Positions 16,954 through 26,093 of a stretch of 64,000 bases of DNA are shown piece after piece. The notes beneath the pieces were generated by a model that ran no database searches, was not told where the DNA came from, and saw nothing but the letters and a program-made list of their open reading frames with translations. The DNA lies in contig NZ_FZOQ01000003.1 in the NCBI RefSeq assembly GCF_900188175.1, forward strand, positions 62,001 through 126,000. The letters run 5' to 3'. The first letter of the stretch is position 1, and each line of letters starts with the position of its first letter. Made by a program: the position numbers and the translations under genes. Origin of the DNA: Pontibacter ummariensis (lineage in GTDB: Bacteria; Bacteroidota; Bacteroidia; Cytophagales; Hymenobacteraceae).

Positions 16954-16975
16954 GTCAATTGAATGGTTATATGTG

Positions 16976-16983
16976 CAAAGATA
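16976..16983 (-). promoter_or_regulatory. -7 element of the acidic-protein gene
   Basis: TATCTTTG on the minus strand, ending 22 nt before the ATG at 16953. It gives a leader of about 16 nt. The -33 element is not clear. Confidence 0.5.
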
Positions 16984-17112
16984 CGGATTTACTCTTTCGA
17001 TAATTTTTCTTCCCTTTAGAATATCTGCTCTTAGCTATTTTCTTGCGTCTCTTTACCTGAATTGCCCTGCCTGCTAAGTTACTTACTGTTCGCTACTTGT
17101 ACTGTTGTGCCT

Positions 17113-19191
17113 TTATTCCTCTTCCTGATCGTTCCCCGCGTTCTGAGCGAAAGCGGCAGGCTTCACGGGTACACTTTGATAGATTGGATATTGTTCCGGA
17201 TAGATAACGATGAAGCTGTTATCCTTGTAGTTTCGGGACAGTACGCGCGGCACATAATCGAGATTGCTGTTGTAGGAGATCGTTCTCTTTCTGGCAGAGA
17301 TCACCACCACCATATCGTCCGGCTTCAGTTCTGATTTCATAGAAGCGAACTCTGTCAGGTCGGTATAAGGTATAAACTCTGCCTCTACAGTTGGCTTGGT
17401 ATCCGTAATCTCCGCCTTCATCTTGTTTAAGGTCCTTCTACGGCCACGGAACACCAGCTTGGCACCCAACTGCTGCGACAGTAGCTTAACGCTCCTGATC
17501 CACCTTAAAAAGCCTCTCTCCAGCTCTGCGTTTGTAGGCACGATCACCACGATCCTTCCCGTTGTGTTCAATGGCTGAATGATCTTGCACACCAGGATCA
17601 TTTGCTCCGTGTTCTCGAGTAAGTTGTCGAGTACGGTGCCAAAGATCCGGTCACGCGTTGTGATCTTGGCGTTCCAGCCTAAGACCACTTCCGTAATCAT
17701 CAGCTCCTTTATCGCCCGTAAGATACCGCTTGGTACGTTGATGTCTATTTTCGAGACCAGTTGCACATCGTTATCCGAGGCCGAGGCATGTCTGATTGCC
17801 TCCTGTAGCATTTTGTTTTTCTTGTAGATCTCTTCTTCTGCGTGCTCGTTGTCAATGACCACAGCCAACGGGTAGATCGGCTCTCTGTGATCCGGGTTCT
17901 TGAGCATCACAGCCAGGTCTATCAGGCTTTCGATGGTCTTCGGGTTACCGATAGGTACCATTATCCTGTCTGGCTTTTCGCTGATGTCCGGTTTTCTTCT
18001 GCTTTCCAATATCGCCAGCTTTCTTCCTACTTTCTCTGTAGAGAAGGAGCTTACCATACTCGATACCAGAATAAGCACGACGGCTCCGTTCAAGGCACTT
18101 TCACCGATGATGCCTATCTCAAAGCCAGCCAGTACAACAGCCAGTGTTGCCGCTGCGTGGGCACTACTTAAGCCGAAGATCAGGTTGCGCTGCAATACGC
18201 TAAACTTAAAGAGCTTTTGGGTAACATAGGCCGCCAGAAACTTTGCGAGAGGCGCCAGCACCACAATTGTGCCGGCTATAAGCATGGCATTGGTGTCCGT
18301 AAACAAAACGGTTAGGTCTACGAGCATGCCCGTGCTGATCAGGAAGAAGGGGATAAAGATATTGTTACCCACAAACTCTATCCGGTTCATCAAAGCGGAG
18401 GTGTGAGGGATTAGGGGGTTGAGTGCCAGTCCTGCGAGGAAGGCCCCTATGATTGCCTCCATCCCCGCTAACTCTGATAAAAATGCCGCTGCAAACACCA
18501 CCGTTAGCACAAATATATACTGTGCCCCCTTTTCACTCTCCAGCTGCTTAAACATCCACTTGGCGATTTTGGGGAACAGCCATAATACGACCCCAACAAA
18601 TATGATCATCTCCGTGATCATCCACAGCCAAAAGCCTACCCCCGTACTTCCCTGTGTTGAGTTAATGATAATGGCCAGCACGAAGAGTACCGCAGTGTCT
18701 GTGATCAGAGTTCCTCCGATGGTAAGTGTTACGGCTTCGTTTTTACTTAAACCGAATCTACTGACGATAGGGTAAGCCAGCAGGGTGTGGGGGGCGAACA
18801 TACTGGCCAGGAGAATGGCTGGCTTTATCTGGTATCCGTGCAGGTAAAAGAACACGACTGTTCCCAACACCATTGGGATTAGAAAGGTCAGTGTGCCGAA
18901 AATAAGACTCCTCACTTTGTACCTCTTGAAATCGATCATGTCGATCTCAAGGCCTGCCTGGAACATGATATAAAGGAGACCTACTGTTCCGAACAACTCA
19001 ATGCTGGCATCTCTCGATAGAATATGTAGTCCGTTTGGTCCAACAATAACCCCTGCCACAATCAAACCCACGATACCTGGTATCCTTAATTTATTCAGGA
19101 CAATGGGGATCATCAGGATTATAAGCAACACCAGCGTGAATATCAGCACTGGCTCCTCAAACGGAAGGGTGAGGTCTACATTTAAAAGCAT
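17113..19191 (-). CDS. CPA2-family cation:proton antiporter with C-terminal stress-type domain
   Basis: This 692-residue inner-membrane protein belongs to monovalent cation:proton antiporter family 2 (KefB/NapA-like). Residues 15-400 hold about 12 TMs, including GLIVAGVIVGPNGLHIL in TM2, GIVG repeats, and AGMEAIIGAFLAGLALN, whose position matches the ion-binding region of the family. Residues 410-690 form a soluble C-terminal part with two regions that look like universal-stress-protein domains (RIMVPIGNPKTIESLIDLA and GRIVVIVPTNAELERGF). It would exchange Na+ or K+ for protons in pH or salt homeostasis. The ion specificity is not visible. It is the last gene before the 2-kb gene-free tract, transcribed away from it. 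Confidence 0.9.
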   Translation of the reverse strand: MLLNVDLTLPFEEPVLIFTLVLLIILMIPIVLNKLRIPGIVGLIVAGVIVGPNGLHILSRDASIELFGTVGLLYIMFQAGLEIDMIDFKRYKVRSLIFGTLTFLIPMVLGTVVFFYLHGYQIKPAILLASMFAPHTLLAYPIVSRFGLSKNEAVTLTIGGTLITDTAVLFVLAIIINSTQGSTGVGFWLWMITEMIIFVGVVLWLFPKIAKWMFKQLESEKGAQYIFVLTVVFAAAFLSELAGMEAIIGAFLAGLALNPLIPHTSALMNRIEFVGNNIFIPFFLISTGMLVDLTVLFTDTNAMLIAGTIVVLAPLAKFLAAYVTQKLFKFSVLQRNLIFGLSSAHAAATLAVVLAGFEIGIIGESALNGAVVLILVSSMVSSFSTEKVGRKLAILESRRKPDISEKPDRIMVPIGNPKTIESLIDLAVMLKNPDHREPIYPLAVVIDNEHAEEEIYKKNKMLQEAIRHASASDNDVQLVSKIDINVPSGILRAIKELMITEVVLGWNAKITTRDRIFGTVLDNLLENTEQMILVCKIIQPLNTTGRIVVIVPTNAELERGFLRWIRSVKLLSQQLGAKLVFRGRRRTLNKMKAEITDTKPTVEAEFIPYTDLTEFASMKSELKPDDMVVVISARKRTISYNSNLDYVPRVLSRNYKDNSFIVIYPEQYPIYQSVPVKPAAFAQNAGNDQEEE

Positions 19192-19306
19192 GCTTTAGTT
19201 TTTCTCTCTTTTAGAACCTTTTTAAAAGGCTTTAAATATATCGATTTTTCTCTTGTTTGGTTTGGGTGTAAATCATTTAACTCTTTTCCCAAGTCTGTTT
19301 CTTCAC

Positions 19307-19721
19307 CTTTCCACAACTTCCCACACCTAATAACTTTTATAAACTGAATTTTTTAAAACATTCTTTCTTTCACTATTGGGTGTGTTCATAAGTTGACAAC
19401 TCTTCCCATACTTGTGTAGTGCGCATAACTTGTTTACAGCGCTTTTGTTTTTCACCAACTGTTCCACACTCCGGGTTACACTATGCTTTTATCGGTCAGG
19501 GCGTTAAATGGATTTTCCACTTTTTGCCCTTTTATGTGTATTTCTTTTTGCACACGGAACGTTTCCGTGGAAAAGGGTAATTTTTGGAAGACTTTGTGCA
19601 CCTGTATCCACTTTTGGACTGTTACACAGGTCTTTTTTAGGTGTCACCTTTAGGGCTGTGTAATGTTTCCATGTGGTTACCCACGCTTTTCCACAACTTA
19701 TCCCATCCTTTCTGTGGATTT
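19307..19721. other. Gene-free AT-rich tract with repeated DnaA-box-like motifs
   Basis: Between the antiporter and 19.9 kb there is no gene but many near-matches to TTATCCACA. They include 19307-19315 (CTTTCCACA), 19460-19468 (TGTTCCACA), 19687-19695 (TTTTCCACA, 8 of 9) and 19713-19721 (AAATCCACA on the minus strand), plus partial ones near 19511, 19565 and 19605. The 12-mer TTTCCACAACTT occurs here twice (near 19308 and 19688) and once more in the other gene-free tract near 10710. The region is T-rich on the plus strand. This is compatible with an origin or another protein-binding array. Confidence 0.35.
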
Positions 19722-19980
19722 CTCCTTTCTGTATCTTTTTCTAACATATGAGCAGCTTACACAGGTGTTTTTGCTCTTATACGGGATGTGTAAGGCAGAA
19801 GTACGGGTGTACTGTTACCTTGTTTCTTTTGCTTACTCGCTCCCCTGCACATGTGTAAGACTCAAGTGTTAGGTAACGCTTTGTAAAGGATACTAGCAAC
19901 AGGTGCCTCTGTTTACCTAAGTCCAAAATTTGGTAGGGGTAAAAAGGCGAATCGGACAATCCGGAAGTCTTAAGCAGCAA

Positions 19981-21121
19981 GAGGTGTAGCTGGAGAAGGA
20001 GAAGATTGTAAAGGAGAGAAATTTATGTCAGCAGTAAGTTCTGTAAAGTGGAAAGTACTGCAGACAGCTTGCAGTGGAAGCTCGCATAGAAAGGGGAAGC
20101 AGGAAGGCTCCTGCTATTAGAAGCAGATAAAGACTTACTTCACATTAGGGCCTGTCTGGTGTTCCTTCTTTTGTTGGGGTAGATCCTTTAAACCTTTGAT
20201 AAAACTTAAGGAGCTAGGGGCTCTGGTTTCTCCTTACCCCGGTCATCTAAACTTAGACTCTTTACCTCTGTAGCCAGCCGGAACTTAGAATAGCAGGCTG
20301 CAAAGAAGAAGTTTTGAAGGCATGCCGGGTTAAGCCGGAGACAGAAGCTGGTTGTGACAACTAGTTAAAACTAGATCGGGTAGGGGCTTAGAAATTTGAG
20401 AAAGCGCCTGTTGCCTTATCTTATCATAAGAAAAGGCTAAGCGTGTTGTCGATACTTCAGACCTTCATCGGATTGATCAGTTTCGTTGGTTCGACTGCTG
20501 AACTCAGGCTTAGGGTCCGTTCAGCTAGTTTTTACCAGGCTCATCTGTCCTTACCAATTAGTTAGAAGTTCAGTTATAGTTCCTGAAAATCGTTAGTGCT
20601 TGCTTTAGCAGGAGAGGGCGGGCAACTAGAACAGGGCTTACAACGGTACTGGACAGCAGTTGGTAAGTCCTCTCATTATATGGCCCAGTGGTTTTACTCT
20701 AGCAATGAAAGTAGGCTTTACTAGGTGCTCCTGTAGCTGTAACTGGCCTGTAACAGGTTTGTTTTATCTGTACGGACCTTACCGTTCAAGGTGCTAGTCG
20801 AGGTTTATAAACTTCTTTTGTAACCAAAAGATGAAGAATATCTTCATCTGTATTTAACATATATCCTGCACCTTCGCATGCTCTTGTAGCTTAAAAGACA
20901 GCCTCTCTAAACTAATCGTTCTTTATGTGCTTTGGATGTAGGGGGGAAGTTTTAAAAACGGAACGGCTCTCTTTGCCTTGTTTTTATCCTTTGGTTTTTG
21001 CGGGCAAGCTGTTTTGGTAGAAAGTTCTTAGCCTCTTTACGGCATAAGAAAGACCTATAGCTTTTAGTAGGGGCCCCTTTACAGCTGCCTTCAGTTTTGC
21101 CTCCGTACTGGACGCAGCAAC
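19981..21121. other. About 1.1 kb without a recognisable gene
   Basis: No reading frame of 60 codons or more falls within this stretch in any of six frames, and I found no tRNA, tmRNA, RNase P or SRP RNA signature. It has small hairpins: AGCAGGA/TCCTGCT near 20098-20116, and GCCTTATCTTAT paired with ATAAGAAAAGGC (one mismatch) near 20412-20437. Neither has a T-run. Unusually for DNA between genes, it is not strongly AT-rich. Function unknown; an unrecognised structured RNA or a decayed region are both possible. Confidence 0.4.
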
Positions 21122-21152
21122 AAAAAAAGGAGGTCTTATGCCTCCTTTTTTT
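21122..21152 (-). terminator. Terminator of the Ig-like lipoprotein gene
   Basis: AAAAAAAGGAGG (21122-21133) pairs with CCTCCTTTTTTT (21141-21152), a perfect 12-bp stem with a 7-nt loop and a strong T-run on the minus strand. Confidence 0.85.
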
Positions 21153-21168
21153 GCCAGGTATTCTTTTA

Positions 21169-22776
21169 TCAGAACTCCAGTATTTCTTCTATTTCCCAGT
21201 TTGCCCTTGCATCTATTGCTTTTGGGAAGACATATACTTTTTCCGGGGCTCTTTCAAAAGCAGGGTCTGCTTTTTCCCATTCACCGTCATTATCCTCATC
21301 TATTAACACGCGGATGGTATAGGCTCCTGGTTCCAGGTTCTTAAACTGGAAGTTCCTTTGGTTCCGGACCTGGTCCACTACTTTAAAGTTACTGTTCAGC
21401 AACTGCACAATGTAGGAGCTATACTCTGTTTTAACAATTCCGCGGAAGCTTCCTGCGCCTTTCTCCTCTGATATCCCAATGTTTAATTTAGGATACGAAA
21501 GAGGCTCTCCTTCCATAGGTACTACTGCTGTACTGTCTATAAGCAGCGTTACCTGCTTCACCCGGTTATTGACGCTCGGCAAGTTAAAGCGAAGCTCTGT
21601 GTTTGCTTTGCTTAAACTGATATCATTCGGATAAGTTAGTTGCGTCAAAACAGTAGTGTCAGCCATAAGCATTAGCGGGGCCTCGCCTGTTATTTTAACT
21701 GGTGTTTGCAGTTCTACAACTACAGGTTGCCCTGGCCGGTACTTCCCGCTTTTACCGTTGATAACTTTTAGCTGTGCCCCTTTTATTAACTGTGCCCGCT
21801 TACCCTGAAACGCTATCTGTAGTGTGTCTATGGCGATATTTCCGGCAGAATCAACAGCCGTAAGTACTGTTTTTCCACCCTCGAACTTCGGTGTTTTAAA
21901 CAGCTGTGCAGCCTTGCCCTCCAGTATTATTTCACTTACTGTACTATCAGCAGTAGATTCCAAAGGCTTTACGGAAAAGCTTTGAATGCCCTCATTGTAA
22001 TTGGCGATAAAGCGGTCGGAGTAAGTTTCGCGTCGCAGCAGGATTGGCTTTTTAGTGTCTATCCGGACTGTCTGCAATTTAACAGGCTCTGTATCGGGAG
22101 TTATGCGTAGCGGTTGAGGGAGGTAAGCGATTCTTTCTTCTTCAGAGTCATAGTACATGTTGTTGTTCTTATCCACCAGGCCATATACCCTGTAGTTTCC
22201 CTCCTTCACGTTTTCTATCTCAAAGTTCCCTGCGTCGTCCGTCGTCGTTAGGTAGTAAGGCCTGTTTTTTCGAATGCTTAAGGTATCCTCTGCCCTATAC
22301 AAAGCAACCACTGCCCCTTTCTCTGGCGTCTGCTTCATCAGGTTAACAACTGTTCCGCTTACGCGGCTAGAGTCAATGAACGAGCCGGTACTAAACGCCA
22401 ATTTAAGGTTCTTAGCCTTGTTTTTCTCTGTTATATCCACAATTCCTTCCCTGAAATTCAGGGTATAGGTTGTGTTCTCCTCCAGGGGCTTTTCAAACTC
22501 CAGCGTCAGCTGGTTCTTATTCGGCAGGATCTTGTACCTGTTTTCCACACTCGGCGTAATCAACAGCTCTTTGTTAAGGTTGTTCTGTTGCACCTCTTCG
22601 TCAAACTCAAGTGTAATAGAATTTGTACTTACGTTCAGTTGCTGGTCTTGTGGATTACTCGAGAGTAGCACTGGCGGCACCAGGTCTCTGGGACCACCCT
22701 CGGGTGGGTTCATGCTGGCACAGGAGGCAAGGCTTGCCAGTACGCCTGAGGCTAAGATTGCTTTTAAAAGCTTCAT
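21169..22776 (-). CDS. Ig-like-domain lipoprotein
   Basis: A 535-residue exported lipoprotein. The signal peptide ends in the lipobox LASC (Cys at about residue 19), so it should be processed by LspA and anchored in the outer or inner membrane. The mature part begins with an SbsA-type Ig-like domain (PF13205-like; VSTNSITLEFDEEV, then YTLNFREGIVDI) at about 30-130. It is followed by a carboxypeptidase-regulatory/CnaB-like beta domain (about 135-220, DDAGNFEIENVKEGNYRVYG), and a second such module near the C-terminus (FKNLEPGAYTIRVLIDEDN). This domain order is common in Bacteroidota lipoproteins of unknown function. It is followed by its own terminator and preceded by the methyltransferase gene 73 nt away. 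Confidence 0.82.
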   Translation of the reverse strand: MKLLKAILASGVLASLASCASMNPPEGGPRDLVPPVLLSSNPQDQQLNVSTNSITLEFDEEVQQNNLNKELLITPSVENRYKILPNKNQLTLEFEKPLEENTTYTLNFREGIVDITEKNKAKNLKLAFSTGSFIDSSRVSGTVVNLMKQTPEKGAVVALYRAEDTLSIRKNRPYYLTTTDDAGNFEIENVKEGNYRVYGLVDKNNNMYYDSEEERIAYLPQPLRITPDTEPVKLQTVRIDTKKPILLRRETYSDRFIANYNEGIQSFSVKPLESTADSTVSEIILEGKAAQLFKTPKFEGGKTVLTAVDSAGNIAIDTLQIAFQGKRAQLIKGAQLKVINGKSGKYRPGQPVVVELQTPVKITGEAPLMLMADTTVLTQLTYPNDISLSKANTELRFNLPSVNNRVKQVTLLIDSTAVVPMEGEPLSYPKLNIGISEEKGAGSFRGIVKTEYSSYIVQLLNSNFKVVDQVRNQRNFQFKNLEPGAYTIRVLIDEDNDGEWEKADPAFERAPEKVYVFPKAIDARANWEIEEILEF

Positions 22777-22849
22777 TCTTTTTGTTGTCTCTAAATAAAA
22801 TAGGCAAACTCTCGTCTGCCTATCCTATATCGCTCCAAATATTCGGATC

Positions 22850-23737
22850 TTATTTTCTTTTTGCTACAAAAATTAAGCTAGAATAGTCGTTGCCATTCTT
22901 TTCGGCGTAACTGTTCGACTTATAGCCATTCAGCACACTGCTGATCATGTTGGCTTTGCCCTGCTTGTGCTTTTCGCTAAGCATACTCACATAGTAGGCG
23001 TCGAATTTCATAGGCAGCACTTCCTCCAGCTTCATTTTATGCTTCTTTAAAAAGCGCTTCATGGTAGCCTGCGTGAAATGGTACAGGTGGCGCGGCACAT
23101 CATAGGCGGCCCAGTTTTCCTTGTACTGCTGGGCATCGTGCGAGTCGGCATTCGGTACGGCGATGATCAGTGTTCCATCTTCCTGCAGGCAATCGAGTAG
23201 CTGGCTCATCGTCTCATTCAGCGAATGAATGTGCTCGAGTACATGCCAGAGGGTGATGACCTCATACTTCTCCCCTTCTATATCCTGCAGATCTGCCGCT
23301 ATAATCTCCCCTGTTTCCTGTGAGGCTATCTCCCTTGCCTTTGCGCTTGGTTCTACGCCCCTTATCTCCCACCCGTCTTTTTTGCAGGCTCCCAGGAATA
23401 CACCAGTACCACAACCGTAATCCAGGATGCTTCCTTTGGCAGCCGCATACCTGTTGATAAGCTCTACTTTTTGCTTGGTAGTGATAGAGCGAACGACGTG
23501 ATAGGCTCTGTTGATAATTCCGCTTTTGGTGTTTGTGTGAGAAATATACTCCTCAGATTCATAGTAGCTTCCTATGCTCCTCTCATCTGGTCTCGGATTA
23601 GTGAACTTGAACGTACAGTTCTCACACTCCACAATCACAAAGCTCTCTTTCGAAACTGCGTTATCTGTTACTACTAAAAAGTTTTTGAACTCGGTTTTGC
23701 CGCAGATCGGGCAATGTTCCAGTCTTTCGTAGCTCAT
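22850..23737 (-). CDS. Class I SAM-dependent methyltransferase with N-terminal zinc ribbon
   Basis: A 295-residue soluble protein. Residues 8-50 hold a CPICG...CENC zinc-binding pair, typical of the small ribbon that precedes many Methyltransf_23-type enzymes. Residues 95-240 form the Rossmann core, with motif I ILDYGCGTGVFLGAC, the acidic end of strand 2 at IRGVEPS, and ITLWHVLEHIHS. The substrate cannot be read from the sequence; relatives act on small molecules, sugars or lipids. The start codon abuts the mnmG stop codon with no intervening base (23737/23738), so the two are translationally linked in one operon. Confidence 0.85.
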   Translation of the reverse strand: MSYERLEHCPICGKTEFKNFLVVTDNAVSKESFVIVECENCTFKFTNPRPDERSIGSYYESEEYISHTNTKSGIINRAYHVVRSITTKQKVELINRYAAAKGSILDYGCGTGVFLGACKKDGWEIRGVEPSAKAREIASQETGEIIAADLQDIEGEKYEVITLWHVLEHIHSLNETMSQLLDCLQEDGTLIIAVPNADSHDAQQYKENWAAYDVPRHLYHFTQATMKRFLKKHKMKLEEVLPMKFDAYYVSMLSEKHKQGKANMISSVLNGYKSNSYAEKNGNDYSSLIFVAKRK

Positions 23738-25600
23738 TTATTTTCCCAGGTATACCATTAACACGGAGATGTCTGCCGGAGACACTCCGCTGATTCTAGA
23801 AGCTTGTCCGATCGTTTCCGGCTGTACCTTCAGCAGCTTCTCTTTTGCCTCAGCTGACAGGGCCGGGATGTCTCGGTAGTTGATCCTGCCCTTGATGCTG
23901 TAGTTTTCCAGCTCGCTCATCTTCGAAGCCATGGTGTGCTCTTTCTCTATGTAGCTTTCGTACTTTACCTGAATACCCGCCTGCTCTACACTATCCAGTT
24001 TAAACTTGCCCAGGTATTCAGCTACAGAAGGAACAGCTTTGGCGATGTGCTCTATCTCAACGTTCGGCCGCTTGATCAATTGCCCTGCCCGCTGCTTTTC
24101 AGTAATCGGAGCGGAGCCTAATTCTTCCAGCATGCTGTTGATATCTCCTGGCTCAATCGGCTTGTTATTTAAGTAAGCGATGATCTCAGCTGTTTCTTTT
24201 ATCTTCTTATCCACAGCTTTCATTCTGTTTTCATCGGCTAAACCTAGTTCGAAACCACGCTTTGTCAGGCGAATGTCTGCATTATCCTGGCGCAGCAGGA
24301 TGCGGTGCTCGGCACGGGAAGTAAACATGCGATAAGGTTCGTCAGTCCCTTTGTTTACCAGGTCATCGATCAGTACGCCGATATAAGCCTCTGAGCGTTT
24401 CAGTACGAATGGCTCTTTGTTGTTGATCTTATTATGTGCGTTGATACCGGCCATCAGTCCCTGGCAGGCGGCTTCTTCGTAACCTGTCGTTCCGTTTATC
24501 TGTCCGGCGAAATACAGGTTCTCTACCAGCTTGGTCTCCAGTGTCAGGTTGAGCTGCGTAGGCGGGAAGAAATCATACTCGATAGCATACCCCGGGCGGA
24601 ACATTTTGGCGTTTTCAAAGCCTACGATTTTGCGCAGTGCTTTCAGCTGTACATCTTCGGGCAATGAACTGGAGAAACCGTTTACATAAACTTCCACGGT
24701 GTTCCATCCTTCTGGTTCCACAAAAATCTGGTGACGGTCACGCTCAGCAAAACGGTTGATCTTATCTTCTATGGACGGGCAGTAGCGTGGACCTAGACCC
24801 TGGATACGGCCCTGGAACATCGGCGACTTTTCGAAGCCGGTCTTCAGGATCTCGTGTACGTCCGGATTCGTGTAGGTGATAAAGCAGCTGCGCTGTTGCT
24901 GCAGCGGCTCTGTATCAGCGTACGAAAATTTAGAAGGGTTCTCATCGCCGAACTGCTCTTCCATTCTGCTATAATCGAGGGAACGGCCATCAACACGGGG
25001 AGGTGTACCTGTCTTCATCCGGCCTGCCTCGAAACCTAGATTCTTCAGGTCTTCTGTGATGCCCTTGGCTGACTTTTCGGCGGCACGTCCCCCTCCTAGT
25101 TGCTTCTCTCCGATGTGGATAATCCCATTCAAAAACGTACCGTTAGTTAATACAACGGCCTTTCCACGTATAGTTATCCCCAGGCTGGTACGGATGCCAA
25201 CGGCCTTCCCTCCCTCTACCTCGATGCCTGTCACCATCTCTTGCCAGAAGTCAACGTTCTCTGTTTGCTCCAGGCTAAGGCGCCATGCTTCGGCAAAACG
25301 CATGCGGTCACTTTGCGCGCGCGGGCTCCACATGGCCGGGCCTTTGGATTTGTTCAGCATGCGAAACTGTATCATCGTTTGGTCGGTGATGATACCGCTC
25401 ATGCCACCCAAGGCATCAATCTCACGAACGATTTGCCCTTTGGCGACACCACCCATGGCTGGGTTGCACGACATCTGGGCAATGGTGTTCATGTTCATTG
25501 TTGCCAGCAGAACTTTTGAACCCATTTTCGCTGCGGCTGCCGCGGCTTCGCAACCTGCATGCCCGGCGCCAACAACTATAATATCATATTCTGGAAACAT
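23738..25600 (-). CDS. mnmG: tRNA uridine-5-carboxymethylaminomethyl modification enzyme
   Basis: MnmG (GidA), with MnmE, uses FAD, a folate and glycine or ammonia to modify wobble uridine 34 of several tRNAs. The FAD-binding GAGHAGCEAA is at residues 11-20. The signatures MSCNPAMGGVAKGQIVREIDALGG and PGYAIEYDFFPPTQL are diagnostic, and the C-terminal MnmE-binding helical domain ends in SRISGVSPADISVLMVYL. Length 620 residues, as usual. I chose the ATG at 25600 (MFPEYDIIVVGAG) instead of 25762, because the upstream extension lacks homology and runs through a parS site. A TATCTTTG element at 25677-25684 gives a leader that contains that parS. mnmG borders the replication origin in many bacteria. 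Confidence 0.97.
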   Translation of the reverse strand: MFPEYDIIVVGAGHAGCEAAAAAAKMGSKVLLATMNMNTIAQMSCNPAMGGVAKGQIVREIDALGGMSGIITDQTMIQFRMLNKSKGPAMWSPRAQSDRMRFAEAWRLSLEQTENVDFWQEMVTGIEVEGGKAVGIRTSLGITIRGKAVVLTNGTFLNGIIHIGEKQLGGGRAAEKSAKGITEDLKNLGFEAGRMKTGTPPRVDGRSLDYSRMEEQFGDENPSKFSYADTEPLQQQRSCFITYTNPDVHEILKTGFEKSPMFQGRIQGLGPRYCPSIEDKINRFAERDRHQIFVEPEGWNTVEVYVNGFSSSLPEDVQLKALRKIVGFENAKMFRPGYAIEYDFFPPTQLNLTLETKLVENLYFAGQINGTTGYEEAACQGLMAGINAHNKINNKEPFVLKRSEAYIGVLIDDLVNKGTDEPYRMFTSRAEHRILLRQDNADIRLTKRGFELGLADENRMKAVDKKIKETAEIIAYLNNKPIEPGDINSMLEELGSAPITEKQRAGQLIKRPNVEIEHIAKAVPSVAEYLGKFKLDSVEQAGIQVKYESYIEKEHTMASKMSELENYSIKGRINYRDIPALSAEAKEKLLKVQPETIGQASRISGVSPADISVLMVYLGK

Positions 25601-25618
25601 GTAATCTGATTTTAGAGA

Positions 25619-25634
25619 TGTTTCACGTGAAACA
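25619..25634. promoter_or_regulatory. parS: parS site (ParB/Spo0J binding palindrome)
   Basis: TGTTTCACGTGAAACA is a perfect 16-bp palindrome identical to the classical chromosomal parS consensus. It lies between ybeY and mnmG, in the mnmG leader. In most bacteria, parS sites load ParB and cluster around oriC, where they direct segregation and SMC loading. Confidence 0.88.
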
Positions 25635-25664
25635 TCTGCTGGAGGTTGGTAATTCCTTTTTGCT

Positions 25665-26093
25665 TTAAAACTTTCGCAAAGATAAGGAAGAATCTTCTTG
25701 TTTGCGCATAAGCGTCTCTTCCTCTTCGGTCTTGTCTCTAAAACCAAGTAAGTGCAGGACACCGTGTATGATCACGCGGTGGAGTTCATCTTTGAAAGCG
25801 GTGCCTAAATCCTGGGCATTCTCGCGAACGCGGTCTACGCTTATAAAAATATCACCTTCAATGATGCCTTCTTCGTCGGCATTATTGAAGGTGATGATGT
25901 CTGTGAGGGTATCGTGGTCGAGGTACTCTACGTTGATCTCGTGAAGGTAGTCATCCGAGCAGAAGACGTAGGTAAGGTTGCTTAGCTCTTGCCCGTGTTG
26001 CTCTATAACTGTTGTGATCCACTCTGAAACTTGCTCCGGGTTTTCTAGCTCAAACTCGATGTCTTCGCTAAAGAACTCAATTGGATGATCCAT
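25665..26093 (-). CDS. ybeY: Endoribonuclease YbeY (rRNA maturation factor)
   Basis: This 142-residue single-domain zinc-dependent RNase acts in 16S rRNA 3' maturation and 70S quality control. The conserved block is IIHGVLHLLGFRDKTEEEE at about 109-127. The first two metal-ligand histidines (HGVLH) are present; the third His of the E. coli HxxxHLxGYDH form is replaced by Asp-Lys (GFRDK), as I recall from other Bacteroidota YbeY. The upstream strand DIITFNNADEEGIIEGDIFIS is also typical. Its start overlaps the upstream anti-sigma-like ATPase gene by 17 nt, so the two are coupled, and mnmG follows. The 3' end carries the mnmG promoter element. Confidence 0.92.
   Translation of the reverse strand: MDHPIEFFSEDIEFELENPEQVSEWITTVIEQHGQELSNLTYVFCSDDYLHEINVEYLDHDTLTDIITFNNADEEGIIEGDIFISVDRVRENAQDLGTAFKDELHRVIIHGVLHLLGFRDKTEEEETLMRKQEDSSLSLRKF
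25677..25684 (-). promoter_or_regulatory. -7 element upstream of mnmG
   Basis: TATCTTTG on the minus strand, inside the last codons of ybeY, 76 nt before the mnmG ATG. The inferred transcript leader would contain parS. No clear -33 element. Confidence 0.45.

Noticed and set aside
19663..19980. Small frames in the 19.6-20.0 kb tract
   Set aside because: Phe/Cys-rich or otherwise random products, no conserved pattern, in a T-rich tract.
20480..20520. tRNA-like stretch (GGTTCGACTGC) in the long gene-free tract
   Set aside because: No acceptor stem, D-arm or anticodon arm could be built around the TTCGA block on either strand.
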